Assembly (NCBI RefSeq): GCF_001889005.1
Contig: NZ_CP018153.1
Span: forward strand, 1,956,501 to 2,020,500
DNA length: 64,000 nucleotides
Source: Christiangramia salexigens
GTDB taxonomy: Bacteria; Bacteroidota; Bacteroidia; Flavobacteriales; Flavobacteriaceae
Direction: 5' to 3'
Position numbers and translations under genes: made by a program. Below, one piece after another: positions 1 to 8,470 of this stretch; within the stretch, counting starts at the first letter, position 1; every line of letters starts with the position of its first letter. Below the pieces are notes generated by a model, which was not told where the DNA came from, did no database searches, and was given only the letters and a program-made list of their open reading frames with translations.

Positions 1-651
1 ATCGTCGTTAAAATTGGTATGCAATTTTGTCTTCTGTTTTCGGTTTGGCTTCCATAAAGCTTTATGATTAACAGATAGATACACTCCAGATTCTGCGAGT
101 GGAGGATGGTTCATCGATGCAAAAGCCTGAAAATGCTCGGCGTTTACCTTAGTCGTCCTATTCGCTCTGTACAACTTGTATTCAAAATAAAGTCCTACTT
201 CAGAGATCACTGGTCTGCCATTTTTTTGAAGGCCGGCGATCTGAATACTTGTAATTAGGTTCTCCTTGGCATCGGTTCTCAAATCACCGATAGGTAATTG
301 AGACCCGGTAAAAATGACTGGCTTTGTAAGATTCTCAAACATAAAGCTTAAAGCAGATGCCGTGTAAGACATCGTATCGCTCCCGTGCAAGACCACGAAG
401 CCGTCATAATCATGATAATTTTCATCTATGGTACTGGCAATTTTCAGCCAGCATTCCGGATTCATATTGGAAGAATCAATAGGATCATCAAAACTCAGGG
501 TTTCGATCTCATGTTCCAGGATTTTAAGTTCAGGGATATTTTGAAGCAATTCATCGAAATTGAATGCCTTAAGAGCCCCACTTTCATAATCCTTGATCAT
601 ACCAATGGTACCACCGGTATAAATGAGCAGTATTCTTGAACTATTCTTCAT
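1..651 (-). CDS. ansA: Type I L-asparaginase, 3' end outside the window
   Basis: Hydrolyses L-asparagine to aspartate and ammonia; type I enzymes are cytoplasmic. The 217 visible codons hold the first catalytic block YTGGTIG (residues 11-17, nucleophile Thr15) and the second block HGSDTM (89-94, with Ser91 where Thr is more common and Asp92). The TGSQLP and TDAKENL segments (about 115-131) are also typical of the family. There is no signal peptide, which fits the cytoplasmic type. The ATG overlaps the end of the upstream acyltransferase gene by 11 bases, so the two are probably cotranscribed and translationally coupled. The frame runs open off the left edge, and about one third of the usual 340 residues is missing there. 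Identification is firm. Confidence 0.93.
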   Translation of the reverse strand, partial: MKNSSRILLIYTGGTIGMIKDYESGALKAFNFDELLQNIPELKILEHEIETLSFDDPIDSSNMNPECWLKIASTIDENYHDYDGFVVLHGSDTMSYTASALSFMFENLTKPVIFTGSQLPIGDLRTDAKENLITSIQIAGLQKNGRPVISEVGLYFEYKLYRANRTTKVNAEHFQAFASMNHPPLAESGVYLSVNHKALWKPNRKQKTKLHTNFNDD

Positions 652-1777
652 TTAAAGACAGTTTATTAATCACCGGATTCGCGTACATCAACAAATAACT
701 ATTGAGCGCTAAAGGGTTTTTAACATCAACTCTTCGGCTGATCCGTCTATCAAATTGTCTCTTTTCCTTATCGGTATATTTATCGGCAAACTTATCACTG
801 TTCTTCAGGATATCGTAAGCTATATAATTTGCAGGCCATAATTTAAAGTTCCTATGAATGGCACGATCTATAAGATTTGCAACTTCCTTAAGCTGATCGT
901 TAACTGAAAGACCCATCTCTCTAATTCTGTCAAAATCCTCTTTTTTAAGGATCTCACCTGCGGTAAGCTGAATTCTTCCTTTTTGCCCCATTGCGCCCTG
1001 CATGATACTGTTAAAATCCTCATTTGCGCTTTTCTTATACTCTTCCTTCATTCGCTTGGCAAGCACTTCAGGCATTTTAAGCATATCGGTAGGATCGAAT
1101 TCATATGAAATGGCAACCGGCACGATCTTCAGCTTAGACAAATAATCGAGGATATCCATATCCCCCTTTGCCATTGCCAGCATTTTAAGAACCCCCTGCT
1201 GTGTATGATCATTTCCATCTTTGGTACGGCCTTCGCGTTGTGCCATCCAGACTGACCGTCCTTCATCCATCAACAGATTACGGATATATTCAGACAGCTT
1301 AAGAGAGCTCTTCAACATCTCGCGGGGAGATTGATTACGAAGCACCAGGAAATTCCTATTCAGTTTGGATAAAGCCAACAAAAAAGGCTTCTGCACAAGA
1401 TTATCCCCAATAGCCGAAGCCGTCATCACAAGATCGTGGTTATACAAGGTATAATTGATCAATGAAGTGTCCAGAATAATATCGCGGTGATTACTTATGT
1501 AGAAATAGGATTCTGATGGATTGAGTTTTTCAAAACCAACATCATTAAGGCCTTCACTGGTCTTTTCCAGTACCTTTTCAACGCTGTAGTAGATGATTTT
1601 AGACTGGAAGTCCTGAATGGATTTACATTCAAACACTTTTTCCTCGATCTCCTGAAATTCAAGATCAGGAAAAGTAAATTGAAGCAGAGCTTTCACCATA
1701 GGATGTTTTACATAATCCCTGAGAGCTATCTCAACTTCCTTATCACTATAAAACCTTATATCATCAAAATTTTGCAC
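641..1777 (-). CDS. PlsC/GPAT-like acyltransferase
   Basis: Probable membrane-associated acyltransferase of the glycerolipid type, moving an acyl chain onto a glycerol-phosphate-like acceptor. The 378-residue protein has an NHRDIILD block (96-103) that stands for the catalytic HX4D motif, although His97 to Asp103 spans six positions rather than five. A second block, REGRTKDG (181-188), matches the acceptor-binding EGTR-like motif. It has no signal peptide and only weak hydrophobic segments. The gene sits 49 bases downstream of tatD and overlaps ansA by 11 bases, so the three form a likely operon. The family assignment is good; the acyl donor and acceptor cannot be read from sequence. Such proteins are common in Bacteroidota, often annotated only as acyltransferase. 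Confidence 0.8.
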   Translation of the reverse strand: MQNFDDIRFYSDKEVEIALRDYVKHPMVKALLQFTFPDLEFQEIEEKVFECKSIQDFQSKIIYYSVEKVLEKTSEGLNDVGFEKLNPSESYFYISNHRDIILDTSLINYTLYNHDLVMTASAIGDNLVQKPFLLALSKLNRNFLVLRNQSPREMLKSSLKLSEYIRNLLMDEGRSVWMAQREGRTKDGNDHTQQGVLKMLAMAKGDMDILDYLSKLKIVPVAISYEFDPTDMLKMPEVLAKRMKEEYKKSANEDFNSIMQGAMGQKGRIQLTAGEILKKEDFDRIREMGLSVNDQLKEVANLIDRAIHRNFKLWPANYIAYDILKNSDKFADKYTDKEKRQFDRRISRRVDVKNPLALNSYLLMYANPVINKLSLNEE

Positions 1778-1826
1778 CAGCTTCTAATTTAGTTTAACAA
1801 ATGAACAAAAATTAAGCTTAACAGCT

Positions 1827-2594
1827 TTAAATTCCGAAAACTTCCTTTGAGTTTTGAGTGGTAATCTCAGCTACCTCCTCTAGTGAAATATCGTAGATCT
1901 TTGATATTTTCTTTGCGATCTCAAGTATATAAACAGGGTCGTTTCTTTTACCGCGATATGGGGTTGGAGCAAGATATGGCGAGTCTGTTTCCAGAACGAT
2001 CTCCCCAATAGGTATCTCCCCAAGAAATTTATCTATCCCTCCATTTTTAAAGGTTACTACTCCACCAATACCCAGTTTCATATTATAATATAATGCTTGC
2101 CGAGCCTGTTCAAAACTCCCCGTAAAGCAATGAAATATCCCAAATAGATCATCACTTTTTTCAGATTCCAGCACTTCGAAAACCTCATCAAAGGCATCCC
2201 TGCAGTGAATAACTATAGGTAACTTATATTTCTTAGCCAGTTTAATCTGATGCCTGAATGCATCCTGCTGAATCTCAAGTGTAGATTTATCCCAATAAAG
2301 GTCTATTCCTATTTCTCCAATAGCATAAAAGCTGCGCTCTTGCAGCTGGGCTTCTATATGATTCAATTCCTCCTTGTAGTTTCCCTTTACATGTGTAGGA
2401 TGAAGCCCCATCATTAAGAACACATTTTCAGGATAGGCTTTTTCAAGCTCATACATGCTGGCGGTAGCCTCAGAATCTATGGCCGGAATAAAGAATCTTT
2501 TTATATCATTATCTATCGCCTTTTGAATGGCTGCTTTTCGATCTTCATCAAAAGCTTCGCTATACAAATGGGTGTGAGTATCAGTTATTATCAT
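1827..2594 (-). CDS. TatD family metal-dependent DNase/hydrolase
   Basis: Cytoplasmic TIM-barrel hydrolase of the TatD family; characterised members are metal-dependent 3'-5' exonucleases or quality-control DNases. The 255 residues are the normal length. Metal-ligand motifs are present in order: THTHLY near the N-terminus (His7, His9), a central glutamate block, HCRDAF near residue 130, HCFTG near 155 and ETDSPYLAP near 203. The ATG starts only five bases after a TAnnTTTG-like box, so the leader may be very short. It is the first gene of an apparent operon with the acyltransferase and ansA. The family is certain, the physiological substrate is not. Confidence 0.92.
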   Translation of the reverse strand: MIITDTHTHLYSEAFDEDRKAAIQKAIDNDIKRFFIPAIDSEATASMYELEKAYPENVFLMMGLHPTHVKGNYKEELNHIEAQLQERSFYAIGEIGIDLYWDKSTLEIQQDAFRHQIKLAKKYKLPIVIHCRDAFDEVFEVLESEKSDDLFGIFHCFTGSFEQARQALYYNMKLGIGGVVTFKNGGIDKFLGEIPIGEIVLETDSPYLAPTPYRGKRNDPVYILEIAKKISKIYDISLEEVAEITTQNSKEVFGI

Positions 2595-2599
2595 ATTTG

Positions 2600-2607
2600 C
2601 AAAAGTA
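2600..2607 (-). promoter_or_regulatory. Candidate -7 box upstream of tatD
   Basis: On the minus strand the bases read TACTTTTG, an exact match to the Bacteroidota -7 consensus TAnnTTTG, ending five bases before the tatD ATG. Transcription would begin close to the start codon, giving an almost leaderless mRNA. No convincing -33 TTG was found at the expected spacing, so this remains tentative. Confidence 0.4.
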
Positions 2608-2653
2608 AGCTAAGCAAATAAAATGATAAAAATATCTTACTAAAACCCACAGA

Positions 2654-2695
2654 AAATCTGGACCTAATCAGGCCGAAAAATTGAAATCCAGATTT
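2654..2695 (-). terminator. Probable terminator of the YceI-DUF5777-Rieske operon
   Basis: A perfect 9-base inverted repeat (AAATCTGGA / TCCAGATTT) with a 24-base loop that itself holds a small CCT/AGG hairpin. It begins 3 bases after the Rieske stop codon on the minus strand. The T-run after the stem is short (TTTTCTG), so termination strength is uncertain. Confidence 0.45.
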
Positions 2696-2697
2696 AA

Positions 2698-3156
2698 CTA
2701 TCCTATGTTTGCAGTTAAAGTACCTCCGCTAATTGAAGTAGGATAAACCTTAAGGTCTCTGGTAGAACCTGAAGCATCCTGAGGACCACGAATTATGTCA
2801 CCATCCGGCTCATAGCGAGCAAAATGCAATTGACATTCTACATATCCATTATCCTGTTCCCACACCAGCTGCCCGCCCTGATGGGGACAAATCGCTTCGG
2901 TTGCAACAAAATCACTAGTGGCATTACCTTCACCAATGCGGAAGAAAAGCACCCCATTCTTTCTCACCTGATCACCAACTGCGCTCAAACTAGATAATTC
3001 CACACTAACTTTAGAAGAATCGCCGCCATTTCCCGGGGAGGGATTGGAAGCAGGAGTTCCGTCATCGCCAGAACTACAACCAGATAATAAACATGAGCCC
3101 GCACACACCAGCAAGACACCTTTTCCCATGGAATTAATAAACTCTCCTCTTTTCAT
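2698..3156 (-). CDS. Rieske [2Fe-2S] lipoprotein
   Basis: Small envelope electron-transfer protein. The N-terminus has a hydrophobic signal with lipobox LSGC (Cys27), so it should be exported and lipid-anchored; the MKRGEF start is only weakly Tat-like. A Gly/Ser/Pro-rich linker (28-47) leads to a Rieske domain with the two ligand pairs C90-P-H92 and C108-Q-L-H111, and the 16-residue spacing between them is typical. Total length is 152 residues, so it is a single-domain protein and not an oxygenase subunit. It lies 29 bases downstream of a DUF5777 beta-barrel gene and is the last gene of the operon that starts with yceI. The redox partner is unknown. The domain call is secure, the role is inference. 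Confidence 0.88.
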   Translation of the reverse strand: MKRGEFINSMGKGVLLVCAGSCLLSGCSSGDDGTPASNPSPGNGGDSSKVSVELSSLSAVGDQVRKNGVLFFRIGEGNATSDFVATEAICPHQGGQLVWEQDNGYVECQLHFARYEPDGDIIRGPQDASGSTRDLKVYPTSISGGTLTANIG

Positions 3157-3185
3157 AGTATTTATATTTAATGAATCTTAAGTTG

Positions 3186-4091
3186 TTAATCCACCTGTTT
3201 TGGTCCCAGGTTAAAATTCCTTGAAATTGCAAATCCAAATCTAACACCTCCATCAGACCAACTTTTGGTAGTATTTGGAATAAAATTATTAGCTATTATA
3301 TGCTGTGAATTTTGAAAATTCAGGCTAAATACATGACCTCCGGTCTCAAATTCCAACCCAATTCCCAGCGGATTGAAATAATCGGTTTGTAGATCATTTG
3401 ACCTACTTAAACCATTTACAAGGGTGTAATCTGCTATGATGGATATGCGTTTGAAAATCTTAAGCCTACCGCCAATTCCCAATACAAAGAGATTGTCACT
3501 ATCCCTGAAATCTTCCACCTGTGCTTCGGGCCTTATTAAAAAACCAGGATTCAGCATAAAAGAAAGACCTGAATTGAACTTCCTTGCGAGAATAGCCTGG
3601 AAAAAATGAGAAATACGGTCAAATTCTTCGGGAAATTCATTTTGGGAAAAGGCCTCTCGAGTGATCCAGCTACTTTGTTCAAAAAGAGTCACAGAAAAAG
3701 GAAGTGCATCTTCTTCCTGCCAAAACAACCTGTATTTGATCAGAGCATTATATGTCTCATTATATTTACTTCTTCCAATTCCCACTGTAAGATCATCGGT
3801 TATACCATAGTCAAATCCCAGATACAGATCTGTAGCTACATCCAAACCATAAAGAGTATGAGAACCACCAAACTCTCCTCCAATGTCTCCAAAACGATGC
3901 CCTACCCAAAAGGCCAGGTTTTTAGCTTTTTGAGTTTCATTGGTTTGAAGCAAAACAAGTTTTGGACTTTTAAAAGTAGCCTGCACCTTATAGTTGCTTT
4001 CACCAGAAAGGCTATCCATAAGGCTTTCTACATCCTGAGAATTTGCCACTCCGCTCACAAGGAGGCAAAGAATGAGTAATAATTTCTTCAT
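3186..4091 (-). CDS. DUF5777 family outer-membrane beta-barrel protein
   Basis: Predicted outer-membrane barrel of 301 residues. A signal peptide (about 1-18, ending near NSQD) is followed by alternating hydrophobic/polar strands rich in Gly and aromatic residues, such as the WVGHRFGDIGG stretch near residue 62, and a C-terminal strand ending in a basic/aromatic pattern. The sequence matches the Bacteroidota family known as DUF5777. Its ATG overlaps the yceI stop codon by four bases (ATGA), so the two are translationally coupled, and the Rieske lipoprotein follows 29 bases later. No biochemical function is established for the family. The grouping suggests a lipid- or redox-linked envelope process, which is inference. 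Confidence 0.8.
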   Translation of the reverse strand: MKKLLLILCLLVSGVANSQDVESLMDSLSGESNYKVQATFKSPKLVLLQTNETQKAKNLAFWVGHRFGDIGGEFGGSHTLYGLDVATDLYLGFDYGITDDLTVGIGRSKYNETYNALIKYRLFWQEEDALPFSVTLFEQSSWITREAFSQNEFPEEFDRISHFFQAILARKFNSGLSFMLNPGFLIRPEAQVEDFRDSDNLFVLGIGGRLKIFKRISIIADYTLVNGLSRSNDLQTDYFNPLGIGLEFETGGHVFSLNFQNSQHIIANNFIPNTTKSWSDGGVRFGFAISRNFNLGPKQVD

Positions 4092-4648
4092 TTCGGTATG
4101 ATTTGATATTCAGCATTTACAGAGACCTCAATTTCTTCAGCAATATTTCGCCAAAGGATTTTGGGGATCTTTATATTATGATCCTTGCACTTCACTTTAA
4201 ATTGAGAATCCAGAATAATACGTTTTCCATCTGCAGACTTATTGAGAATAGCCGAAAGTTGACGGGTCTCACTTTTACCATGCACCGTCAACTCTCCCTT
4301 AAATATCACTTTTTGAGATCTTCCCGCTTCAATATTTATAGGTTCCAAACTCTTGCCTTTGAAAGTAGCATCGGGATATTTGTCACTTTCCATATAATTC
4401 TCATTGAAATGTTCCTGCATCAAGGCCTTTTCAAATTTGAATGATCTGATAGCCACTTTAACCGAAATTGCTCCATTATCAAGGTTGATAACTGAAACAG
4501 CCGCATTCGATTTGGCTTCGATATCTTCAACTGGTGCCGAAGAATAAAAGCCGATCTCTCCAGCGGTAGTTTGGAAAAACTGGGCCTGTACCGAAAGACA
4601 GTTCCAGCAAAAAATTAAAAAGAGAATTTGCAATTGAAGAAGACGCAT
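4088..4648 (-). CDS. YceI family protein, exported
   Basis: Lipocalin-like YceI domain protein of 186 residues; characterised relatives bind polyisoprenoid lipids in the periplasm. A signal peptide covers about residues 1-22 (ending VQAQ). The central part shows the typical order: strand, a segment with MQEHFNENYM, the DKYPDATFKG motif (near 90-99) and then ELTVHGKS (near 118), which are hallmark YceI elements. It is the first gene of a tight three-gene operon, overlapping the DUF5777 gene by four bases and followed by a Rieske lipoprotein. YceI near redox proteins recurs in Bacteroidota, so the bound ligand could be a quinone-like isoprenoid, but that is inference. Confidence 0.87.
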   Translation of the reverse strand: MRLLQLQILFLIFCWNCLSVQAQFFQTTAGEIGFYSSAPVEDIEAKSNAAVSVINLDNGAISVKVAIRSFKFEKALMQEHFNENYMESDKYPDATFKGKSLEPINIEAGRSQKVIFKGELTVHGKSETRQLSAILNKSADGKRIILDSQFKVKCKDHNIKIPKILWRNIAEEIEVSVNAEYQIIPK

Positions 4649-4757
4649 ATACCCTATTTACGAATTATATTGAGATACAGTTTTAAACTATAGTCTTATA
4701 AATGTAAATATTTTTTGGGTGAAATGTCGAGAAGCTTTTATAAAACTAGCTTTTTGG

Positions 4758-5792
4758 CTATTTCACGATCTGTTTTGCCAGATATTCAGCATCCTTTTTT
4801 ATTCCACCAAGGGTAGCCGAACCCCTTGTGTGCAGCCAGGGCAAACCAATAAAATATAATCCCTCAATATTACTAACGCCACGGTGGTGTTTAGGATATC
4901 CGCTTTTATCAAGTTCAAGCCCTTCTATCCAGTGAAAATTTGGTCGGTAACCGGTTGCCCAGATAATATTTTTAAGATCTGTAATCTTTTTCTTTTCGGT
5001 AACCACTATTTGAGATTCTGCATTTTTCGTTTTTCCAACCGGCTCCACATTATCCCTGTTTATGATCTCCTTCACCGGAGTCCCAATAACCGGCTGACGT
5101 GATCTACTGATCTTTCTCCCTAGCCAGGTATCTCGGCTAAAGCTTAAAAATCCACTTTTGGTAAACCACCACCATAAGGTTTTCCCCAGAACTTCCTGTG
5201 GCAATACCTTTACATCTGTGGTTCCGGAAAAATAAACTTTTCGATCTTCCCTGGAAACCTCATCAAGGATCTGAAATCCGCTATCTCCGGCTCCAACAAC
5301 CATGGTCTCCCCATCCTTTAGCTGCCCCGGGTTTTTATAATAATTACTGTGGATCTGAAAGATGTCGTCATCTATTTTTTTAGAGCATGGAGGGGTATAT
5401 GGAATATGAAATGGACCTGTAGCAACAACCACATTCTTTGCCTTTAAATCACCCTGCGGACTTTTTAGAATAAAGTGATCGTCTATAGCAGCGATATTCT
5501 CTATATAAGTATTAAGTTGAACGGGGATATCAAAGTGTTCTGCATAGATTTTAAAATATTGGGCTACTTCAGTTTTAGACGGGTAATGACCTTTTTCTGC
5601 GGGGAACTCCATTCCCGGCATATTATTGAATTCGGATGGTGTAAAAAGCGTAAGAGAATCCCATCTATTGAGCCAGGAAGCACCAATTTCAGATTCTTTA
5701 TCCACGACCAGGTAATCCTTACCAAGTTCACGCAGATAATAAGACATGGCTAATCCTGCCTGAGCAGCTCCTACTACGATGAAATCCAACAT
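4758..5792 (-). CDS. FAD/NAD(P)-dependent flavin monooxygenase-like oxidoreductase
   Basis: Soluble flavoprotein of 344 residues related to the CzcO/FMO group, which use NAD(P)H and FAD to oxygenate soft nucleophiles or shuttle electrons. The N-terminal FAD fold has GAAQAG (8-13), a variant of GxGxxG with Ala at the second Gly. A second dinucleotide fold has GAGDSG near residue 168, and the late ATGYRPN motif (near 280) closes the FAD site. The stretch SWLNRWDSLTLFTP (49-62) is typical of this group. It is transcribed alone or with the upstream DUF456 gene (59-base gap). The substrate cannot be predicted. Confidence 0.83.
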   Translation of the reverse strand: MLDFIVVGAAQAGLAMSYYLRELGKDYLVVDKESEIGASWLNRWDSLTLFTPSEFNNMPGMEFPAEKGHYPSKTEVAQYFKIYAEHFDIPVQLNTYIENIAAIDDHFILKSPQGDLKAKNVVVATGPFHIPYTPPCSKKIDDDIFQIHSNYYKNPGQLKDGETMVVGAGDSGFQILDEVSREDRKVYFSGTTDVKVLPQEVLGKTLWWWFTKSGFLSFSRDTWLGRKISRSRQPVIGTPVKEIINRDNVEPVGKTKNAESQIVVTEKKKITDLKNIIWATGYRPNFHWIEGLELDKSGYPKHHRGVSNIEGLYFIGLPWLHTRGSATLGGIKKDAEYLAKQIVK

Positions 5793-5851
5793 TCAATTAA
5801 GTTTTTTTGCTAAAATAAGTTTATTCGGAGCTTTTTGAAAATGGGCCATTA

Positions 5852-6349
5852 TTAGAATATAAATTCCTTGTAACTCCAGAATTGATAAAGAAATAAAATA
5901 AGGAAGGCAAAGCTCACGATAAACTCCATAAACCCGGAAGCCATTATTCCAACAAACGAACCAAAAGCGGCTTTTCCAGCTGTTCTGGAATTACTTTTAT
6001 TTATAATCTCCCCTATGAAGGCGCCGAGAAAAGGACATATTAGAACTGCAAATGGAAATGGCGCAAATATACCTACAACCAATCCTATACTTGCCCCGAT
6101 CATCCCTTTACGGCTACCGCCAAATCGCTTGGTTCCCACAGCTGGAATAACAAGATTCAGCACGTAGATAAATAAGGCCACCGCTAATGTGATACCTAGA
6201 AACCAATAATTAATCCCTACGCCGGGAATAAGATAAAATATCAATAAGCCTATCCAGCTTAAAGGCACTCCGGGCAACACCGGAAGAAAGCTCCCAAGTA
6301 TCCCGAGAATCATGAATAAAGCAGCGATAAGGAGTAATATTATTTCCAT
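5852..6349 (-). CDS. DUF456 family membrane protein
   Basis: Small integral membrane protein of 165 residues with about five hydrophobic helices. Gly/Pro-rich loops such as SFLPVLPGVPLSWIG (25-39) and GGSRKGMIGASIG near residue 76 are characteristic of DUF456. The function of the family is unknown; its glycine-zipper-like helices suggest close packing in the inner membrane. It lies 59 bases upstream of the flavin oxidoreductase on the same strand and diverges from the BlaI-type regulator, so the intergenic region may carry promoters for both directions. Confidence 0.8.
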   Translation of the reverse strand: MEIILLLIAALFMILGILGSFLPVLPGVPLSWIGLLIFYLIPGVGINYWFLGITLAVALFIYVLNLVIPAVGTKRFGGSRKGMIGASIGLVVGIFAPFPFAVLICPFLGAFIGEIINKSNSRTAGKAAFGSFVGIMASGFMEFIVSFAFLILFLYQFWSYKEFIF

Positions 6350-6396
6350 TTTTACAATTTATTTGAACGAAGATAATCAACTTAAATTCATTTTTT

Positions 6397-6443
6397 AACT
6401 AAAGAATTAGTTTAAACTAAATTTTTAGTTATATATTAGCTAA
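6397..6443 (+). promoter_or_regulatory. Tandem dyad operators upstream of the blaI-type gene
   Basis: Two perfect 16-base dyads of the form AACTAA-N4-TTAGTT lie at 6397-6412 and 6415-6430, with centres 18 bases apart. A third half-site pair TTAGCTAA follows at 6436-6443. The CTAA/TTAG half-sites alternate through the whole region and end 16 bases before the ATG. BlaI/MecI repressors bind short dyads in their own promoter, so this is very likely the autoregulatory operator, though the half-site differs from the staphylococcal TACA/TGTA type. Confidence 0.72.
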
Positions 6444-6459
6444 AACGAATAATCAGAAA

Positions 6460-6822
6460 ATGAAACAATTAACCAAAGCAGAAGAAGAGATCATGCAGAT
6501 CCTATGGGAGCTAAAGGAAGCAAATGTGGCCGGGATCATAGACAGCATGTCCGAACCTAAACCTGCATATAATACGGTTTCAACGATTGTTAGGATTCTG
6601 GAAAACAAAGGTTTTGTAGATCATAAAAAGGCGGGTAAAGGATATATCTATTTCCCATTAGTTGAGAAAGAAACTTACAGCAACCAGAGCATGAAGCAGT
6701 TGGTTAACAATTATTTTAATGGCTCCTTTAAAAGCATGGTCTCATTTTTTATGAAAAAGAACGATCTGAGCACCCAGGAACTGGAAGCGATCTTAAAAGA
6801 AATCGATAAAAAGGACTCGTAA
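6460..6822 (+). CDS. BlaI/MecI/CopY family transcriptional repressor
   Basis: Winged-helix repressor of 120 residues, the usual family length. The N-terminal DNA-binding half (about 1-75) carries the signature LTKAEEEIMQILWEL, then the YNTVSTIVRILENKGF recognition helix (37-52) and the wing GKGYIYFPL (66-74). The C-terminal helices (82-118) would form the dimer and the proteolysis target. The gene precedes an M56/BlaR1-type membrane peptidase with a one-base stop/start overlap (TAATG), the classic arrangement in which the sensor cleaves or triggers loss of the repressor. Tandem dyads just upstream suggest autoregulation. No beta-lactamase is nearby, so the signal may not be an antibiotic. Confidence 0.93.
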   Translation: MKQLTKAEEEIMQILWELKEANVAGIIDSMSEPKPAYNTVSTIVRILENKGFVDHKKAGKGYIYFPLVEKETYSNQSMKQLVNNYFNGSFKSMVSFFMKKNDLSTQELEAILKEIDKKDS

Positions 6823-8252
6823 TGTTGCATTATATCATACAAATACTGTTTTTCCAGCTGTTCTTTCTGCTGGTGTATGAGGTATTTCTAAAAAAGGAGA
6901 CTTTTTTTAATTATAACCGTATCTATCTAATTGCAACTCCATTACTTGCATGTTTAATGCCATGGTTAAGACTGGAATTTCTTGTAGAAGCCGTACCTGC
7001 CAGTGCCAGATTGATCATCCCGCAGGTAATAAGCAATGAATCCGGTATTTACTGGGAAACGTTACCACAGGTTACCATATATGGTGAGAAAGGTCTCGAG
7101 ATCAACTGGTGGTTAATTACTTACCTCGCAGGATTATTGTTCAGCATAAGCCTATTCTTGCTAAAATACCGTGATTTGAGGAAATTTTTAAGGCTACCAG
7201 CAGTTAACAAAGAACAAAATTTCAGGATCGTAGAGATTCCAGGATCAAATGCTGCATACACCTTTTTCAACACAGTATTTATAGGTGATCAACTTTCAGA
7301 AAATGAAAAAGAAAACATTCTTTCGCATGAACTGGTGCATGTAAAACAAAAACACAGTGTAGATCTTATCTATTTTGAGATACTGAAGATCGTACTATGG
7401 TTCAATCCGCTTATATACATCTACCAGAACCGTATCGCAGGGCTGCACGAATTCATTGCTGATGAAGAAGTAGTAAGGACAACGGAAAAACGAACCTATT
7501 ATCAACAACTTTTAAATACGGCATTCAGCACACAGAATATTTCATTTATCAATCAATTTTTTAATCATTCATTAATCAAAAAACGAATATTTATGTTACA
7601 AAAGAGCAAATCATCGCAATTATCAAAGTTTAAATTTTTACTTGTCATTCCATTAATGCTGGCTATGTTAACCTATGTAGCGTGTTCTGAAGACAGCACA
7701 AATCAGAACCTTACAAATAATAGTGATATAGATCACCAAATGGATCTTCTTCTTGAGTCATTAAAACAGAAACAAAACCTTACCTCCACCGAGAATGTAA
7801 TTTATCATAATCTCCTTAAGAGAAAAGAAGAGGGAGATGTTGATCAAGAGAAAACGATATTACTATCAGAAGTCCCTCTGGAAAAATATGATGATAAAAT
7901 CCCCTACGCCCTAATTGAGAAAGTCCCGGCCTTTCCCGGTTGTGAGGAATGGGCGCATGATGTACTAAAAAACTGTACTTCAGATAAAATCTCTCAATTT
8001 GTAACCAAAAACTTCAACACAGATCTTGGCAAAGAATTAGGTTTAACCGGTTTTAATCGTGTTCTCGTGCAATTCAGAATTAGCGAAACAGGAAAAATAG
8101 TGGATGTTAAAGCACGAGCTCCTCATCCGGAGCTTGTAAAAGAAGCAAAAAGAGTAATTTCAAGCTTGCCCGATATGATTCCGGGAGAGCAGAATGGAAG
8201 ACCCGTTAGTGTAATGTATTCTCTGCCTATAGCCTTTAAAGTAAGTGAATAG
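6822..8252 (+). CDS. M56 (BlaR1-like) membrane metallopeptidase with C-terminal TonB-like domain
   Basis: Membrane sensor-protease of 476 residues. Two N-terminal helices (about 1-20, 33-48), a periplasmic loop and a third helix (95-114) lead into a cytoplasmic M56 domain with the zinc motif HELVH (169-173) and the downstream HEFIADEEV (209-217). A further helix (about 270-288) ends in an ACSE sequence. The rest, about 366-476, is a TonB_C-like domain with PAFPGCE and a closing LPIAFKV. So the domain outside the membrane is not the penicillin-binding domain of true BlaR1. It is coupled to the upstream repressor by a one-base overlap and followed by a terminator. The signal sensed is unknown. 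Confidence 0.88.
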   Translation: MLHYIIQILFFQLFFLLVYEVFLKKETFFNYNRIYLIATPLLACLMPWLRLEFLVEAVPASARLIIPQVISNESGIYWETLPQVTIYGEKGLEINWWLITYLAGLLFSISLFLLKYRDLRKFLRLPAVNKEQNFRIVEIPGSNAAYTFFNTVFIGDQLSENEKENILSHELVHVKQKHSVDLIYFEILKIVLWFNPLIYIYQNRIAGLHEFIADEEVVRTTEKRTYYQQLLNTAFSTQNISFINQFFNHSLIKKRIFMLQKSKSSQLSKFKFLLVIPLMLAMLTYVACSEDSTNQNLTNNSDIDHQMDLLLESLKQKQNLTSTENVIYHNLLKRKEEGDVDQEKTILLSEVPLEKYDDKIPYALIEKVPAFPGCEEWAHDVLKNCTSDKISQFVTKNFNTDLGKELGLTGFNRVLVQFRISETGKIVDVKARAPHPELVKEAKRVISSLPDMIPGEQNGRPVSVMYSLPIAFKVSE

Positions 8253-8282
8253 AATCATCTTCAACTTGTTTTTATATGTAGT

Positions 8283-8308
8283 AAAGCCGGAGCTCAAACT
8301 TCGGCTTT
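8283..8308 (+). terminator. Hairpin terminator after the M56 gene
   Basis: Ten-base stem AAAGCCGGAG / CTTCGGCTTT with one G-T wobble and a six-base loop, 30 bases after the M56 stop. The downstream T-run is weak (CACTTTG), but the 5' A-run could serve on the other strand. Confidence 0.6.
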
Positions 8309-8470
8309 CACTTTGTCTGATATTCCTGCTGTAGTTAAAATATAAGTCTGTTTTCCAACGCTGAATATCGAATTAGTGGATTAAAAAAAGAAATACATTT
8401 GGCAGACTCGCAGTTTTTTTTCCTAACCTGCTATATTTCACTATTTTTGAAATCCGTAAGCGGATTGCCA

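Noticed and set aside
3606-4079. 157-codon plus-strand frame
   Set aside because: Antisense to the DUF5777 barrel gene, whose signal peptide and strand pattern are clear; the antisense product has no known domain.
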